Below, piece by piece: positions 43,284-55,023 of a stretch of 64,000 nucleotides of DNA. The stretch's first letter is position 1. Each line of letters starts with the position of its first letter. The notes under the pieces are model-generated. The model saw only the letters and a list, made by a program, of their open reading frames with translations. It had not been told where the DNA came from and ran no database searches. The translations under genes and the position numbers were made by a program. Source of the DNA: Prochlorococcus sp. AG-363-N20 (GTDB lineage Bacteria > Cyanobacteriota > Cyanobacteriia > PCC-6307 > Cyanobiaceae); assembly GCA_003280105.1 (NCBI GenBank), contig QCFX01000001.1, forward strand, positions 62,001 to 126,000, given 5' to 3'.

Positions 43284-43310
43284 CTAGCACTCAAAGCCGA
43301 TGACTGCCAA
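43284..43310. promoter_or_regulatory. CIRCE element upstream of groES
   Basis: CTAGCACTC, nine bases, GACTGCCAA. The consensus is TTAGCACTC-N9-GAGTGCTAA; eight of nine and seven of nine positions match. HrcA repressor would bind here, linking groESL to heat shock. It lies about 55 bases before the groES ATG. Confidence 0.8.
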
Positions 43311-43450
43311 CCTATTCGTTTAAGCAGTTAATCGACCATAGGGGTTCTGTGCGGTTGACCGAACCGAATGCATCATCAGCATGCAGAGTGGTAATGTTGC
43401 GCCGCTCTGCGAAGTGCAGCGCATTTTTAGCGCTCCCTATTAATTCTTAG

Positions 43451-44923
<1,473 letters not shown>

Positions 44924-44925
44924 AT

Positions 44926-44970
44926 AATTAATCAAAAAGAGGGTTTATGAAACCCTCTTTTTGATTAATT
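44926..44970. terminator. Perfect hairpin between atpD and atpC
   Basis: AATTAATCAAAAAGAGGGTTT, loop ATG, AAACCCTCTTTTTGATTAATT. It lies immediately after the atpD stop and has T-runs on both strands. It could attenuate or process the atpD-atpC transcript, leaving less epsilon than beta message. Confidence 0.85.
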
Positions 44971-45015
44971 ACTGTCAATTTCAAACCCTTTTTCATCCCT
45001 CCATTCCTGCACCAA

Positions 45016-45423
45016 ATGTCTCTCACCCTTCGAGTGCTGGCTCCTGACCAAAGTGTTTTTGATGGCACTGCTGAAGAAGTAATTCTTCCAAGCACCACAG
45101 GTCTTGTAGGCATACTTCCTGGACACATATCCATGGTGACCGCAATAGACACAGGAGTTCTAAGGGTTTTAAACAATGGCAACTGGGATTCAATTGCCTT
45201 GATGGGAGGGTTTGCTGAAGTAGAAGCTGACGACGTAACCGTCTTAGTTAATGGAGCAGAACTAGGAAGCAATATCGATGCTTCCAAGGCCGAAGCAGAG
45301 CTGGAAAAAGCTAAAACTGATTTCACTCAGCTAGAGGGACAACCGAACTCACCAGAAAAGGTCAAAGTTCAACAACAGCTCAATCGAGCCAGAGCAAGAT
45401 TCCAAGCAACAAAATCTGAATAA
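45016..45423 (+). CDS. atpC: ATP synthase subunit epsilon
   Basis: The 135 aa F1 epsilon has the N-terminal beta sandwich (LTLRVLAPDQSVFDG, GLVGILPGHISMVTAIDTGVL) and a C-terminal helical pair (SKAEAELEKAKTDF... KVQQQLNRARARFQ) that inhibits ATP hydrolysis. It follows atpD by 92 bp with a strong hairpin between. An AAATG start is clear. Confidence 0.96.
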   Translation: MSLTLRVLAPDQSVFDGTAEEVILPSTTGLVGILPGHISMVTAIDTGVLRVLNNGNWDSIALMGGFAEVEADDVTVLVNGAELGSNIDASKAEAELEKAKTDFTQLEGQPNSPEKVKVQQQLNRARARFQATKSE

Positions 45424-45438
45424 ACAATTTGCAACTAG

Positions 45439-46113
45439 GTGAGCCTTAATCTTCTTCTAGACAATGCAGATCCTAGTGAATGGGGAAAGTGGCTAAAAAG
45501 TGGGATCTTTAATGGCGTAACAACTAATCCAACCTTGTTAAAGAAAGCAGGCCAAAAATGCTCGCTGACGAATCTAAAAGGTCTGTGCAAAAAAGCACAA
45601 GACCTTGGCTGCAAAGAAATCCATATTCAGGCCTGGGGGCAGAATTCCGACGAGCTTGCCAACTGTGGACTAAGTCTTGCAGAACTTTCAAATAAAGAGA
45701 TAGATGTCTATGTAAAAATACCAATAACAATTGAAGGAATAAAAGCAGCCAGAAGACTTTTAGAGCATGAGGTTAATATTACTTTTACAGCTTGTTATGA
45801 AGCAAAGCAAGTCCTTATTGCAACTGCCATTGGAGCTAAATATATCGCGCCTTACATGGGAAGAATAAATGACTTAGGTAAAGATGGAAGGCAAGAAATA
45901 ACTTCAATGCAAAGAATATTGGAAGGCCTGGAAAGTCATTGCAAAATACTTGTTGCAAGCATAAGAAGCTGCGAAGATATCAATCATCTTGCTGCCAATG
46001 GCGTTTGCACCTTTACACTTAGTACTGATATTGCTTACAAGCTTTTACATTCAAAAGAGACTGCTAAAGCAGCAAAAATCTTCGAGAAAGATTCAATTTC
46101 TAATTGTAATTAG
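45439..46113 (+). CDS. Transaldolase / fructose-6-phosphate aldolase-like protein
   Basis: The 224 aa product is a small TalC/FSA-type TIM barrel: GVTTNPTLLKKAG, IHIQAWG, YVKIPITIEGIKAARRL with the Schiff-base Lys (VKIP), NITFTACYEAKQVLIA, APYMGRINDLGKDG and ILVASIRS. It starts with GTG behind AACTAGGTG, 15 bp after atpC. It could take part in sugar-phosphate exchange in the pentose-phosphate network; the exact substrate is not decided by sequence. Confidence 0.85.
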   Translation: MSLNLLLDNADPSEWGKWLKSGIFNGVTTNPTLLKKAGQKCSLTNLKGLCKKAQDLGCKEIHIQAWGQNSDELANCGLSLAELSNKEIDVYVKIPITIEGIKAARRLLEHEVNITFTACYEAKQVLIATAIGAKYIAPYMGRINDLGKDGRQEITSMQRILEGLESHCKILVASIRSCEDINHLAANGVCTFTLSTDIAYKLLHSKETAKAAKIFEKDSISNCN

Positions 46114-46131
46114 AAGAGAAATATTTATCTC

Positions 46132-46686
<555 letters not shown>

Positions 46687-46706
46687 TCAAATTCTCTTCT
46701 TTTAGC

Positions 46707-47486
46707 TTGAAAGGATTCCTTCTCTTTGACATCGACGGAGTTATTCGTGATGTAACTAACAGCTATCGGCTGGCAATTCAAGAAACCGTAAATCACTTCG
46801 TTGAATGGCGGCCAAACATGGAGGTAATAGACACGCTCAAAGCAGAAGGATGCTGGAATAACGATTGGGAAGCCAGTCAAGAGATCATAAAAAGAAGGTA
46901 CAAAGCATTGAAAGCATCTAAAAAAGAACCAAGCTTTGAAGAGATTGTAAAAATATTCAATGGTTTCTATTTTGGCGGTGAAGAAAATGGCGACAGCAGG
47001 AATTGGACAGGATTTATAAAAAACGAAGTCCTATTAGTCAAAAAAGACTTTTTTGAAGAATTAACCACCAAAGATTTTGCATGGGGATTTGTAAGTGGTG
47101 CTGAAGTGGCCTCCGTAAAGTTTGTCCTGGAAAATCGTTTAGGTCTAAAAGCACCAAATGCACTGGCAATGGGGCAGTCTCCAGAGAAGCCAGACCCAAC
47201 TGGTCTTTTAGAAATATCAGCCAAACTTGCAGGAACAAATTTAGGTAATGGCGTGGCACCTATTGGCTACTTGGGGGATACAGTTGCAGATGTGATCACA
47301 GTTAAAAATGCAGAGAAAGCTATTCCTGAACAAAGGTTTATAAGCTTTGGCATTGCACCACCACACCTTCATAAGAGAGACAAATTAATAGCAAGAATGG
47401 AATACGAGAAAGAATTAATAGCAGCAGGAGCTGATCATATCTTAGAGTCAATAGATGAAGTAATTAGATATGCAATAAAATGGTAA
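46707..47486 (+). CDS. HAD-superfamily hydrolase
   Basis: The 259 aa HAD phosphatase has motif I FLLFDIDGVIRDV (nucleophile Asp in DIDGV), motif II in GFVSGAEVAS, a motif III Lys in EKPDPTGLL and motif IV GYLGDTVADV. The layout fits the TIGR01548-type family seen in cyanobacteria beside sugar or amino-acid metabolism. The start is TTG. The substrate is unknown. Confidence 0.85.
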   Translation: MKGFLLFDIDGVIRDVTNSYRLAIQETVNHFVEWRPNMEVIDTLKAEGCWNNDWEASQEIIKRRYKALKASKKEPSFEEIVKIFNGFYFGGEENGDSRNWTGFIKNEVLLVKKDFFEELTTKDFAWGFVSGAEVASVKFVLENRLGLKAPNALAMGQSPEKPDPTGLLEISAKLAGTNLGNGVAPIGYLGDTVADVITVKNAEKAIPEQRFISFGIAPPHLHKRDKLIARMEYEKELIAAGADHILESIDEVIRYAIKW

Positions 47487-47649
47487 GACACAAAAAGAAA
47501 GCATTGTTCAAGTTTAATTAAAGGGGTCAAAGCATTTTCTTAAGCACCGCACTTACAAGAGAAGGTTTTAGAGTAATTAACTATAGATATATTTTTGATG
47601 GCAACAAAAGGGGCTAACACCGATGAATTTTATTTTTAGAGGAAAAGGG

Positions 47650-48975
47650 TTAATGCTCGAGACTATCTATATCTTTTTTTGCCGTGGAGCTTAAAACTTC
47701 AGGATCACTTAGTGTCACCAAAACATCATCCTCTATCCGGATACCAATTCCTTTCCAGTGTTCCCCTATCTGCGGCTGTCCTTCTGGAACCGCCAATCGA
47801 TCACTTACATATAGACCTGGCTCTACGGTCAAAACCATGCCCTCTTTAAGCTGCACGGGGTAATCGCCTAAACGGTAAGCGCCTACATCATGTACATCTA
47901 ATCCAAGCCAATGACCTGTGCGATGCATATACAAATGGCGATATGAGCCGTTCTCAATCACACTCTCTACAGAGCCTTTAAGCAATCCAAGATCTATCAA
48001 TCCTTCAACTAAGACCTGCAACGCAATTTGATGAACCGATTCAGCATTTTGGCCAGAAACCACAGAAGCCACAGCCAATTCTTGAGCTTCTAAAACAATT
48101 TCATAAAGAGCTTTCTGCTCCGCATTGAAACGTCCATTAATTGGAAAAGTGCGAGTTATATCTCCGTTGTAATAATCAGGCAAAGCGCAACCCGCATCAA
48201 TAAGCAATAAATCACCATCTATCAGCTGAGCATTGTTAGAGGTGTAATGCAGAACACATGCATTATCTCCACTTGCAACAATCGATCCATAAGCAGGTCC
48301 CCTTGCGCCTTGATCAAGGAAATATTGCTCAATTACAGCCTGGATTTGCCTCTCGTTCATTCCCGGGCGAACAGAAGCACGAGCCAACTCATGAGCTTGA
48401 GCAGATATTCGAGCTGCTTCTCTCATCCGATCTATTTCACATGGATCTTTCAGAAGCCTCAACTGGTGGAGTAATGCATTAGGTGACAAAAGTGCAAGCG
48501 GGGAGGCCCCACTGCGTTGAACTCCATCCAGTTGTCTAGCTAATACTTTGAGTACAACAGGTTCAATCTTTGGATGCTTTCCTATTCGAAAGGCAATTCC
48601 TGAAGAGCCTTCAAGGTAGTGACCTAAAAGTTTTGGAAATTCCTCAATAGGATGCGCAATATCAGCACCAAATAAAGAAACCGCCTTCTCCACACCAGAG
48701 CGCAAACCAGTCCAAACCTCCAAACTCGGATCACTAGGCAACACAAAAAGGATGTATTGCTCACCTAAAGGACGGTTAGGTAAAAACAGTGCGACTGCAT
48801 CTGGCTCATCAAATCCAGTTAAATACCAAAAATCACTGTTTTGTCGAAAAGGGTATTCACAATCAGCATGGTGAGGAACCAAGGAAGCAGCAGGAATGAT
48901 TGCTGCATTGCCTTCTAATTGAGCCAAAAAGCCAGCTCGGCGCTTACAAAAGCTATTTTGATCAATCAAAGGCAT
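47650..48975 (-). CDS. pepP: Xaa-Pro aminopeptidase (M24B)
   Basis: The 441 aa product has an N-terminal creatinase-like domain (HADCEYPFRQNSDFWYLTGFDEPDA) and a C-terminal pita-bread domain with two-metal ligands: Asp in LLIDAGCALPDYYNGDITRTFP (two Asp), His in HRTGHWLGLDVHD, Glu in VEPGLYVS, and Glu in GIRIEDDVLV. It removes N-terminal residues before proline. It is monocistronic and cytosolic. Confidence 0.93.
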   Translation of the reverse strand: MPLIDQNSFCKRRAGFLAQLEGNAAIIPAASLVPHHADCEYPFRQNSDFWYLTGFDEPDAVALFLPNRPLGEQYILFVLPSDPSLEVWTGLRSGVEKAVSLFGADIAHPIEEFPKLLGHYLEGSSGIAFRIGKHPKIEPVVLKVLARQLDGVQRSGASPLALLSPNALLHQLRLLKDPCEIDRMREAARISAQAHELARASVRPGMNERQIQAVIEQYFLDQGARGPAYGSIVASGDNACVLHYTSNNAQLIDGDLLLIDAGCALPDYYNGDITRTFPINGRFNAEQKALYEIVLEAQELAVASVVSGQNAESVHQIALQVLVEGLIDLGLLKGSVESVIENGSYRHLYMHRTGHWLGLDVHDVGAYRLGDYPVQLKEGMVLTVEPGLYVSDRLAVPEGQPQIGEHWKGIGIRIEDDVLVTLSDPEVLSSTAKKDIDSLEH

Positions 48976-49228
48976 TTATTCTCTTTAGAGTTTCAAGATG
49001 TCAGTTGGCAACCATTTTAAGAAATTTTTTCTGAAGTTTTGCAAGCGAAGTCTCAAGGGAACGTTAATGAACTGCTGGACATCAATGTAATTACTAGTAA
49101 GGATTGGCTAATTCTTTTGTTAATCAACCTACCCTTCATTACCTTCTATGAACTACAAAGAGACTTCTGAAGAAACAAAAAATTCTTGATTTAATGGTCC
49201 TATACAACAACACGACAAGCCTTAAGGC

Positions 49229-50227
49229 ATGAGTCCTGATCTTATTTATCTGGGCCTACTCGTACTAATAGTCTTAGTAGGATCAGCTTTTTGCTCTGGG
49301 ATTGAAGCGGCACTCTTAACTGTCAATCCTTTGCGTGTGCATGAGCTAGCCGCAAGGTCAAAACCCGTTCCAGGAGCTCGAAGGCTTGCAAATTTAAGAA
49401 AGCGCTTAGGAAGAACACTCACTGTTCTTGTAATAGCTAACAATGGTTTCAATATCTTTGGCAGCCTAATGCTGGGCAGCTATGCCACTTATGTCTTTGA
49501 GCAGCGAAATATCCATGGAGTGGCTTTGCCACTGTTTTCAATTGGGCTAACAATTCTGGTGATTTTGTTAGGAGAAATATTGCCAAAATCTCTTGGTAGT
49601 CGCCTGGCAATAGAGGTTTCACTGGCAAGTGCGCCGATACTTCATGCGCTAGGCCTGGTAATGCGTCCATTATTGCTTCTACTAGAGCAATTATTACCAG
49701 TCATTACTGCAGAGAACGAATTAAGTACGGATGAAGAAGAAATACGTCAGATGGCCAGACTGGGATCCCAAAAAGGCCAAATCGAAGCCGATGAAGCCGC
49801 AATGATTTCCAAAGTTTTCCAATTAAACGATTTAACAGCTAGAGACCTTATGACTCCAAGAGTTTCTGCTCCCACACTCGATGGATGTACTGACCTCATT
49901 TCACAAAAAACAAATCTATTAAAAAACAATGCGCAATGGTGGGTAGTTCTTGGAGAAGAAGTCGATAAAGTTCTTGGTGTGGCAAATCGTGAGCAATTAC
50001 TAACAGCCCTGCTCGAGGGTAATGGTCAGCTCACTCCTGCCGACTTAAGCCAAGCAGTTGAATTTGTCCCAGAAATGATTCGAGTTGATCGATTATTAAC
50101 AGGTTTTAACGATGACAAGCGTGGAGTAAGAGTAGTTGTAGATGAGTTCGGTGGATTTGTTGGCTTGATTGGCCCAGAAGCAGTGTTGGCAGTTTTAGCA
50201 GGCTGGGGGATGGAATCGAAGTCATGA
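49229..50227 (+). CDS. CNNM/CorC-like transporter with DUF21 and CBS domain
   Basis: The 332 aa product has a DUF21 membrane part with three or four helices (LIYLGLLVLIVLVGSAFCSGIEAALLTV near the start, LTILVILLGEILPKSLGS) and a C-terminal CBS region (RDLMTPRVSAPTL, VVLGEEVDKVLGVANREQLL, VRVVVDEFGGFVGLI). Such proteins probably export or regulate Mg2+ or other divalent ions. Its stop overlaps the next start by 4 nt. Confidence 0.88.
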   Translation: MSPDLIYLGLLVLIVLVGSAFCSGIEAALLTVNPLRVHELAARSKPVPGARRLANLRKRLGRTLTVLVIANNGFNIFGSLMLGSYATYVFEQRNIHGVALPLFSIGLTILVILLGEILPKSLGSRLAIEVSLASAPILHALGLVMRPLLLLLEQLLPVITAENELSTDEEEIRQMARLGSQKGQIEADEAAMISKVFQLNDLTARDLMTPRVSAPTLDGCTDLISQKTNLLKNNAQWWVVLGEEVDKVLGVANREQLLTALLEGNGQLTPADLSQAVEFVPEMIRVDRLLTGFNDDKRGVRVVVDEFGGFVGLIGPEAVLAVLAGWGMESKS

Positions 50228-51546
50228 GATCACTCCCATCTACACCTGAGCGATGCAAATTGCTACTTAATCAGTGGAGAGATCAATTAACTCTGACAAA
50301 TAAAGAAAAACATCTTCTGGCTGGAGAGATAAAAGCACTAGATCGACAACTAGATCGCTTATTGCATAGCCATCTTCGTATTGCTGCTTTTGGGAGAGTT
50401 GGTGTAGGCAAGTCAAGCCTGCTAAACGCCTTGCTTGGCCGAAAAGCTTTTTTAACTGATATAGCCCACGGTTGTACTCGACACACCACCGCAGTTGAAT
50501 GGGATGAGCCTATGGCTCCACTGGAAAAAGTGGAGTTGATTGATACTCCTGGGATTGACGAAGTTGCAGCTGAAGCAAGGACAAAACTCTCAGCTCGAAT
50601 AGCACTCCAGGCAGACCTAATACTTTTTGTGCTTGATAGCGATATCACAAGTGTCGAACTCGAGGCCCTAAGCACACTGACAAAAACTGGAAAACCTCTT
50701 TTGCTAGTGCTTAATCGGTGTGATCAATGGTCAAAGAACGAATTAAATGATTTAAGAAAGAGCATCCTTAAACGTCTCCCTATTAATGCACGAGAAATAG
50801 AGCTTCATCTAGTTGCTGCAGCTCCTCGTATAGGCCAGGTTCAAAGGGATGGTCGAATAAGAAGCCAAATATGTTCACCCAGAGTTGAAGATCTTCAAAG
50901 TTCATTAAAAGCACTGCTAAGAGATCAGGGAGAGCTTTTTTTGTCTGTTAATTCCTTGAGACAAGCAGACCACTTTTATCAACAGCTCAAACTCGGACGG
51001 CTAAAGCGAAGTCGTTCCGCAGCTCAAGGGCTAATAGGAAAATTCGCTGCTATTAAAGCTTCTGGTGTAGCAATTAACCCTCTGTTAATGCTTGATCTTG
51101 CTGGGGGGCTTGCATGCGATACAGCTTTAGTTCTTCAACTCAGCAATCTATATGGGTTGCAAATGAAAGGACATTCTGCAAGAAAGTTATTAAGGCGCCT
51201 TTCTTGCTACAACGCCTATCTTGGAGGAGCACAAATAGGAGTACAAGTCGCCTTAGGTGCCTTAAGGCAAATACTTTTACTTGCAATCCCTATCACAGGA
51301 GGGTTAAGCATTGCACCAGCCGCACCTATTGCTTTAGCCCAAGCAGCATTAGCAGTACATACAACCAAATTGACAGGACGCATTACGGCTCAAGTACTTC
51401 TCACAGGGAGTCAAAACAAAGAAGCTCAACCTTCTGTCATTTTAAAAAGGTTAGTCAGGCAAGACCCTGCATTGAAAAACTGGTTAAATATCTGGTCAGA
51501 AGCAAGGTCCAACGAAAAAAATACTCTGCAAGCATTACTTCCGTGA
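50224..51546 (+). CDS. Era-like GTPase with DUF697 domain
   Basis: The 440 aa product has an N-terminal GTPase: G1 GRVGVGKSS (residues ~57-65), G3 DTPGIDE and G4 NRCDQW. A C-terminal DUF697-type region with hydrophobic segments (KASGVAINPLLMLDLAGGLA, VQVALGALRQILLLAIPITGG) follows. These membrane-associated GTPases are of unknown role in cyanobacteria. It forms an overlap operon with nadD and nadE. Confidence 0.85.
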   Translation: MRSLPSTPERCKLLLNQWRDQLTLTNKEKHLLAGEIKALDRQLDRLLHSHLRIAAFGRVGVGKSSLLNALLGRKAFLTDIAHGCTRHTTAVEWDEPMAPLEKVELIDTPGIDEVAAEARTKLSARIALQADLILFVLDSDITSVELEALSTLTKTGKPLLLVLNRCDQWSKNELNDLRKSILKRLPINAREIELHLVAAAPRIGQVQRDGRIRSQICSPRVEDLQSSLKALLRDQGELFLSVNSLRQADHFYQQLKLGRLKRSRSAAQGLIGKFAAIKASGVAINPLLMLDLAGGLACDTALVLQLSNLYGLQMKGHSARKLLRRLSCYNAYLGGAQIGVQVALGALRQILLLAIPITGGLSIAPAAPIALAQAALAVHTTKLTGRITAQVLLTGSQNKEAQPSVILKRLVRQDPALKNWLNIWSEARSNEKNTLQALLP

Positions 51547-52130
51547 AAGAGACCTATGGCCTTATAGCACTCTTAGGAACAAGTGCCGACCCTCCCACCT
51601 TGGGGCACCAAGCACTTTTAGAAGGCTTGCTAAAAATCTTTCCTAAAGTCATCACCTGGGCCAGTGATAATCCACTAAAAACACATAGTGCACCTCTTGA
51701 AATACGGTATGAACTTCTAAATGCACTAGTAAGTTCTATTGCAAATCCTCAACTGGAAATAATTCAAGATCTAAGCAGTCCTTGGAGCATAACAACCCTC
51801 GAGAAAGCAGCCAATCGCTGGCCTAATAATGAATTCATTTTTGTCGTTGGTAGCGATCTTGCGTGGCAAATCCCAAGCTGGGCAAAATCAAAAAACCTAT
51901 TGCAAAAAGTTCGCATTGGAATTGCCCCTCGCGAAGGTTGGCCGATCAAAGATGAGCATTTGCATAGCCTTAAAGCGTTAGGTGGGCAAGTGGATATTCT
52001 CCCTTTAAAAATCCCTGCCAGCGCCAGTTCAGAAGCACGCAACAATTTCGCAGCTTCTCAAATCCCTCCGGATATTCTGCCTCTAGTGCTCGAGAAAAAC
52101 TTATACGGCCTCAGCAGATATAAAAAATGA
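51543..52130 (+). CDS. nadD: Nicotinate-nucleotide adenylyltransferase
   Basis: The track's frame runs far upstream (51114), but the real start is the GTG at 51543 (VKETYGLIALLGTSADPPTLGHQ), overlapping the GTPase stop by 4 nt. The 195 aa product shows the nucleotidyltransferase motif DPPTLGHQA, VVGSDLAWQ and the final SSEARNNFA (SxxxR-type). It converts nicotinate mononucleotide and ATP to deamido-NAD. Paired with nadE just after it. Confidence 0.9.
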   Translation: MKETYGLIALLGTSADPPTLGHQALLEGLLKIFPKVITWASDNPLKTHSAPLEIRYELLNALVSSIANPQLEIIQDLSSPWSITTLEKAANRWPNNEFIFVVGSDLAWQIPSWAKSKNLLQKVRIGIAPREGWPIKDEHLHSLKALGGQVDILPLKIPASASSEARNNFAASQIPPDILPLVLEKNLYGLSRYKK

Positions 52131-53821
52131 GGTTCTTATTAGCTCAATTAAATCCAATCATAGGGGATTTCAAAGGAAATTCCTTAAAAATTAAACATGC
52201 TTGCAAAAAGGCAACTTCTGAGGGTGTGAATGTTGTACTAACACCAGAATTATCACTCTGGGGATATCCACCCAGAGATTTGCTTCTGAATCCTCAATTT
52301 GTCAAAGAACAAAATGAGACGCTTCAAGACTTGGTGAACTTTTTGAAATTAGAGACTTGTAACTTATCAGTATTTGTTGGGATCGCTGAACCTTCAGCAG
52401 ACCTGAAATTACCAAACTTATTTAATTCAATTGCTTTAGTTGATGCCACTGGATGGGAAGTCATAGCACGCAAACAATTGCTACCTACATACGATGTCTT
52501 TGATGAAAAGCGCTACTTCCGAGCACATACAACTTCTGGAACTGTAAAGATAAAAACTAAAACAAGGTCTTTGCAGATAGGTATCACCATTTGTGAGGAC
52601 CTCTGGGTAGACGAAACAATTCAAGGTCAACGTCTTTCAGGACCCGATCCAATAGCCCAATTAGTTTCAAAAGAAATTGATTTATTAATCAATCTTTCTG
52701 CCTCCCCCTTCAGCCATAACAAAGAATCTCTGCGAAACCGTCTAGCAGAAAAAGCAGCTAACCGGCTCGACTGCCCTGTGATTTATTTGAACCAAGTTGG
52801 TGGTAATGATGAGTTGATTTTTGATGGTGCAAGTTTTGCAATTAATTCAATAGGGGAGACAACTCTCAAGCTTCCTAGATGCCAAGAATCTATAGCGATA
52901 TGGGAGCCTTCGTGCAGGGTTTTAGAAAAACAAATCAACATCGCAAGTGATGAAGAGAGGCTTTTCCAAGCTCTTGTACTCGGAGTGCATGACTATGCCA
53001 AGAAATGCAAATTCAACTCTGCATTAATTGGACTCAGTGGCGGCATTGATTCTGCTCTAGTTGCAATTATTGCTGCAGCTGCACTAGGAGGAAAACAAAT
53101 TTCGACAGTCCTTATGCCTTCACCTTGGAGCTCCTCCAATTCAATAAAAGATGCTCTTGCACTAGCCCAAAGGGTTGGAACTGAGGCAAAGATTTTGCCT
53201 ATAGGAAAACTGATGCAAAGTTACGACTTCGAATTATCAAATACGCTAGGAAAACCACCCGAGGGAATTACGGCAGAAAATCTTCAATCACGAATCCGAG
53301 GGACACTGCTTATGGCATTAGCCAATCATGAAGGGCACTTACTTCTCTCTACTGGTAATAAATCAGAGCTTGCCGTTGGCTACTGCACTCTCTATGGAGA
53401 TATGAATGGAGGTTTGGCCGTAATAGGGGATCTTTATAAAACTGTCGTTTTTGCTCTCTGTAAATGGTTGGATAGCACAGCTTCTTCGAAATGTAGAAAA
53501 GATCTGGGACTACCTCATGAAGGCGAACTTATAGGAAGTGCAATTCTTGAAAAGCCCCCAAGTGCTGAACTTCGCCCAGGTCAACTAGATACAGATTCTT
53601 TACCAGATTATGAAGTTCTAGATCCAATACTTAAATCGCTTATTGAAGAAAGAAGCTACCCTGAGGAACTTATTAAGAAAGGGCATGACCCAAATTTAGT
53701 GATGCAAATAAAATTGCTCTTAAAAAACGCAGAGTTCAAGCGTCGACAAGCTCCACCACTACTTAAAGTAAGTAATCAAGCTTTTGGAAGTGGCTGGAGA
53801 ATACCAATAGCCGCTAAATGA
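52127..53821 (+). CDS. nadE: Glutamine-dependent NAD+ synthetase
   Basis: The 564 aa product has an N-terminal nitrilase-type glutaminase domain (residues 1-~260: catalytic Glu in LTPELSLWGYP, Lys in ARKQLLPTYD, Cys in IGITICEDLWVD) and a C-terminal ATP-pyrophosphatase domain with LIGLSGGIDSALVA. It finishes NAD synthesis by amidating deamido-NAD. Start ATG overlaps nadD (ATGA). Confidence 0.95.
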   Translation: MRFLLAQLNPIIGDFKGNSLKIKHACKKATSEGVNVVLTPELSLWGYPPRDLLLNPQFVKEQNETLQDLVNFLKLETCNLSVFVGIAEPSADLKLPNLFNSIALVDATGWEVIARKQLLPTYDVFDEKRYFRAHTTSGTVKIKTKTRSLQIGITICEDLWVDETIQGQRLSGPDPIAQLVSKEIDLLINLSASPFSHNKESLRNRLAEKAANRLDCPVIYLNQVGGNDELIFDGASFAINSIGETTLKLPRCQESIAIWEPSCRVLEKQINIASDEERLFQALVLGVHDYAKKCKFNSALIGLSGGIDSALVAIIAAAALGGKQISTVLMPSPWSSSNSIKDALALAQRVGTEAKILPIGKLMQSYDFELSNTLGKPPEGITAENLQSRIRGTLLMALANHEGHLLLSTGNKSELAVGYCTLYGDMNGGLAVIGDLYKTVVFALCKWLDSTASSKCRKDLGLPHEGELIGSAILEKPPSAELRPGQLDTDSLPDYEVLDPILKSLIEERSYPEELIKKGHDPNLVMQIKLLLKNAEFKRRQAPPLLKVSNQAFGSGWRIPIAAK

Positions 53822-53883
53822 TCACAACAAATCATGGTCAAGTTGACCTGACATAGCCAACCTAGTAGAAGGTGCTTTAATTC

Positions 53884-55023
53884 ATGCCCGCCTCAGTTCT
53901 ATCGAGTCCGATGGCTAGCATCGGAATCCCAACCGAAATCAAAGCCGATGAACTGCGAGTAGCTCTAACGCCAGATGGGGCAAGAGAACTCGTTACTCAA
54001 GGGTTAGAAGTGCGTGTTCAATCTGGGGCTGGGGATGGAGCTGGAATCGAAGATGAGTCATTTGCTTCTGCTGGAGCAAAAATCGTTTCTCGAGAAGAAG
54101 CTTGGGCAGCCCATCTAATTGTGAAGGTCAAAGAGCCTCAAGAAGAAGAGTTTGCTTTCCTTAGAAAAGACATGGTGCTATTTACATACCTACACCTTGC
54201 TGCATATCCAAAAGTAGGAGAAGCCTTAATAGCTGCTGGAACAACCGGAGTGGGATATGAAACTGTCCAAATGGAGAATGGAAGTCTGCCTTTGCTCGCT
54301 CCAATGAGCGAGATTGCGGGTAGATTAGCTGCTCAAGTCGGAGCACATTTACTCGAAAGACCACATGGTGGAAGTGGAGTTCTCATAGGAGGCTGTACTG
54401 GTGTCCGGCCCGCAAGAGTAATAGTGCTAGGAGCAGGAACTGTTGGCTGGAATGCCGCCAGATTAGCTGCTGCAATGGATGCAGAAGTCATGTTGTTAGA
54501 CAGATCTCCTGAACGCCTCCGCAACCTAGAAGCAGATAGAAGAGGGAGGTTAATGAGTGTTGTCAGTAGCAGAGGATTGCTTGAAAGACTCATTCCAACG
54601 GCTGACCTTCTAATAGGCGCTGTACTTACACCAGGAGGGCGTGCTCCAACCCTGGTTGACGAGCAAATGGTTAGGCAAATGAAATCCAACTCTGTAATAG
54701 TTGATGTCGCGATTGACCAAGGTGGTTGTGTGGCTACCAGCATTGAGACCACTCACACCAATCCAACTGTGAGGATTCATGGAGTTCAACATTATGCCGT
54801 TGGGAATATGCCTGGAGCTGTACCCTTTACGTCAACAGAAGCGTTGGTAAGTGTGACTCTCCCCTACATCCTTGGCATGGCAGGTAGAGGCTTAGAAGAA
54901 GCAGTAACTGAACGTCCAGAACTATTATCTGGACTTAATACAGTTCGTGGATCTGTATGTCATCCTGGAGTAGCCAAAGCACTTAATATATCTCCAAGAC
55001 ACCCTATGGCATGTTTACGCTAG
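53884..55023 (+). CDS. ald: Alanine dehydrogenase
   Basis: The 379 aa product has the Ald pattern: IGIPTEIKADELRVALTPDG at the start, KVKEPQ with the substrate-binding Lys, YLHLAAYP (catalytic His), GAGTVGWNAARLAAAMDAEV and the NAD-binding Rossmann. It interconverts alanine and pyruvate plus ammonium, linking to nitrogen assimilation. Its 3' end overlaps by 20 bp the convergent DUF3326 gene. Confidence 0.95.
   Translation: MPASVLSSPMASIGIPTEIKADELRVALTPDGARELVTQGLEVRVQSGAGDGAGIEDESFASAGAKIVSREEAWAAHLIVKVKEPQEEEFAFLRKDMVLFTYLHLAAYPKVGEALIAAGTTGVGYETVQMENGSLPLLAPMSEIAGRLAAQVGAHLLERPHGGSGVLIGGCTGVRPARVIVLGAGTVGWNAARLAAAMDAEVMLLDRSPERLRNLEADRRGRLMSVVSSRGLLERLIPTADLLIGAVLTPGGRAPTLVDEQMVRQMKSNSVIVDVAIDQGGCVATSIETTHTNPTVRIHGVQHYAVGNMPGAVPFTSTEALVSVTLPYILGMAGRGLEEAVTERPELLSGLNTVRGSVCHPGVAKALNISPRHPMACLR

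Noticed and set aside
51114-51542. N-terminal extension of the nadD ORF in the track
   Set aside because: It lies inside the GTPase gene in another frame and the nadD family begins at the GTG-coded VKETYGLIALLG segment.
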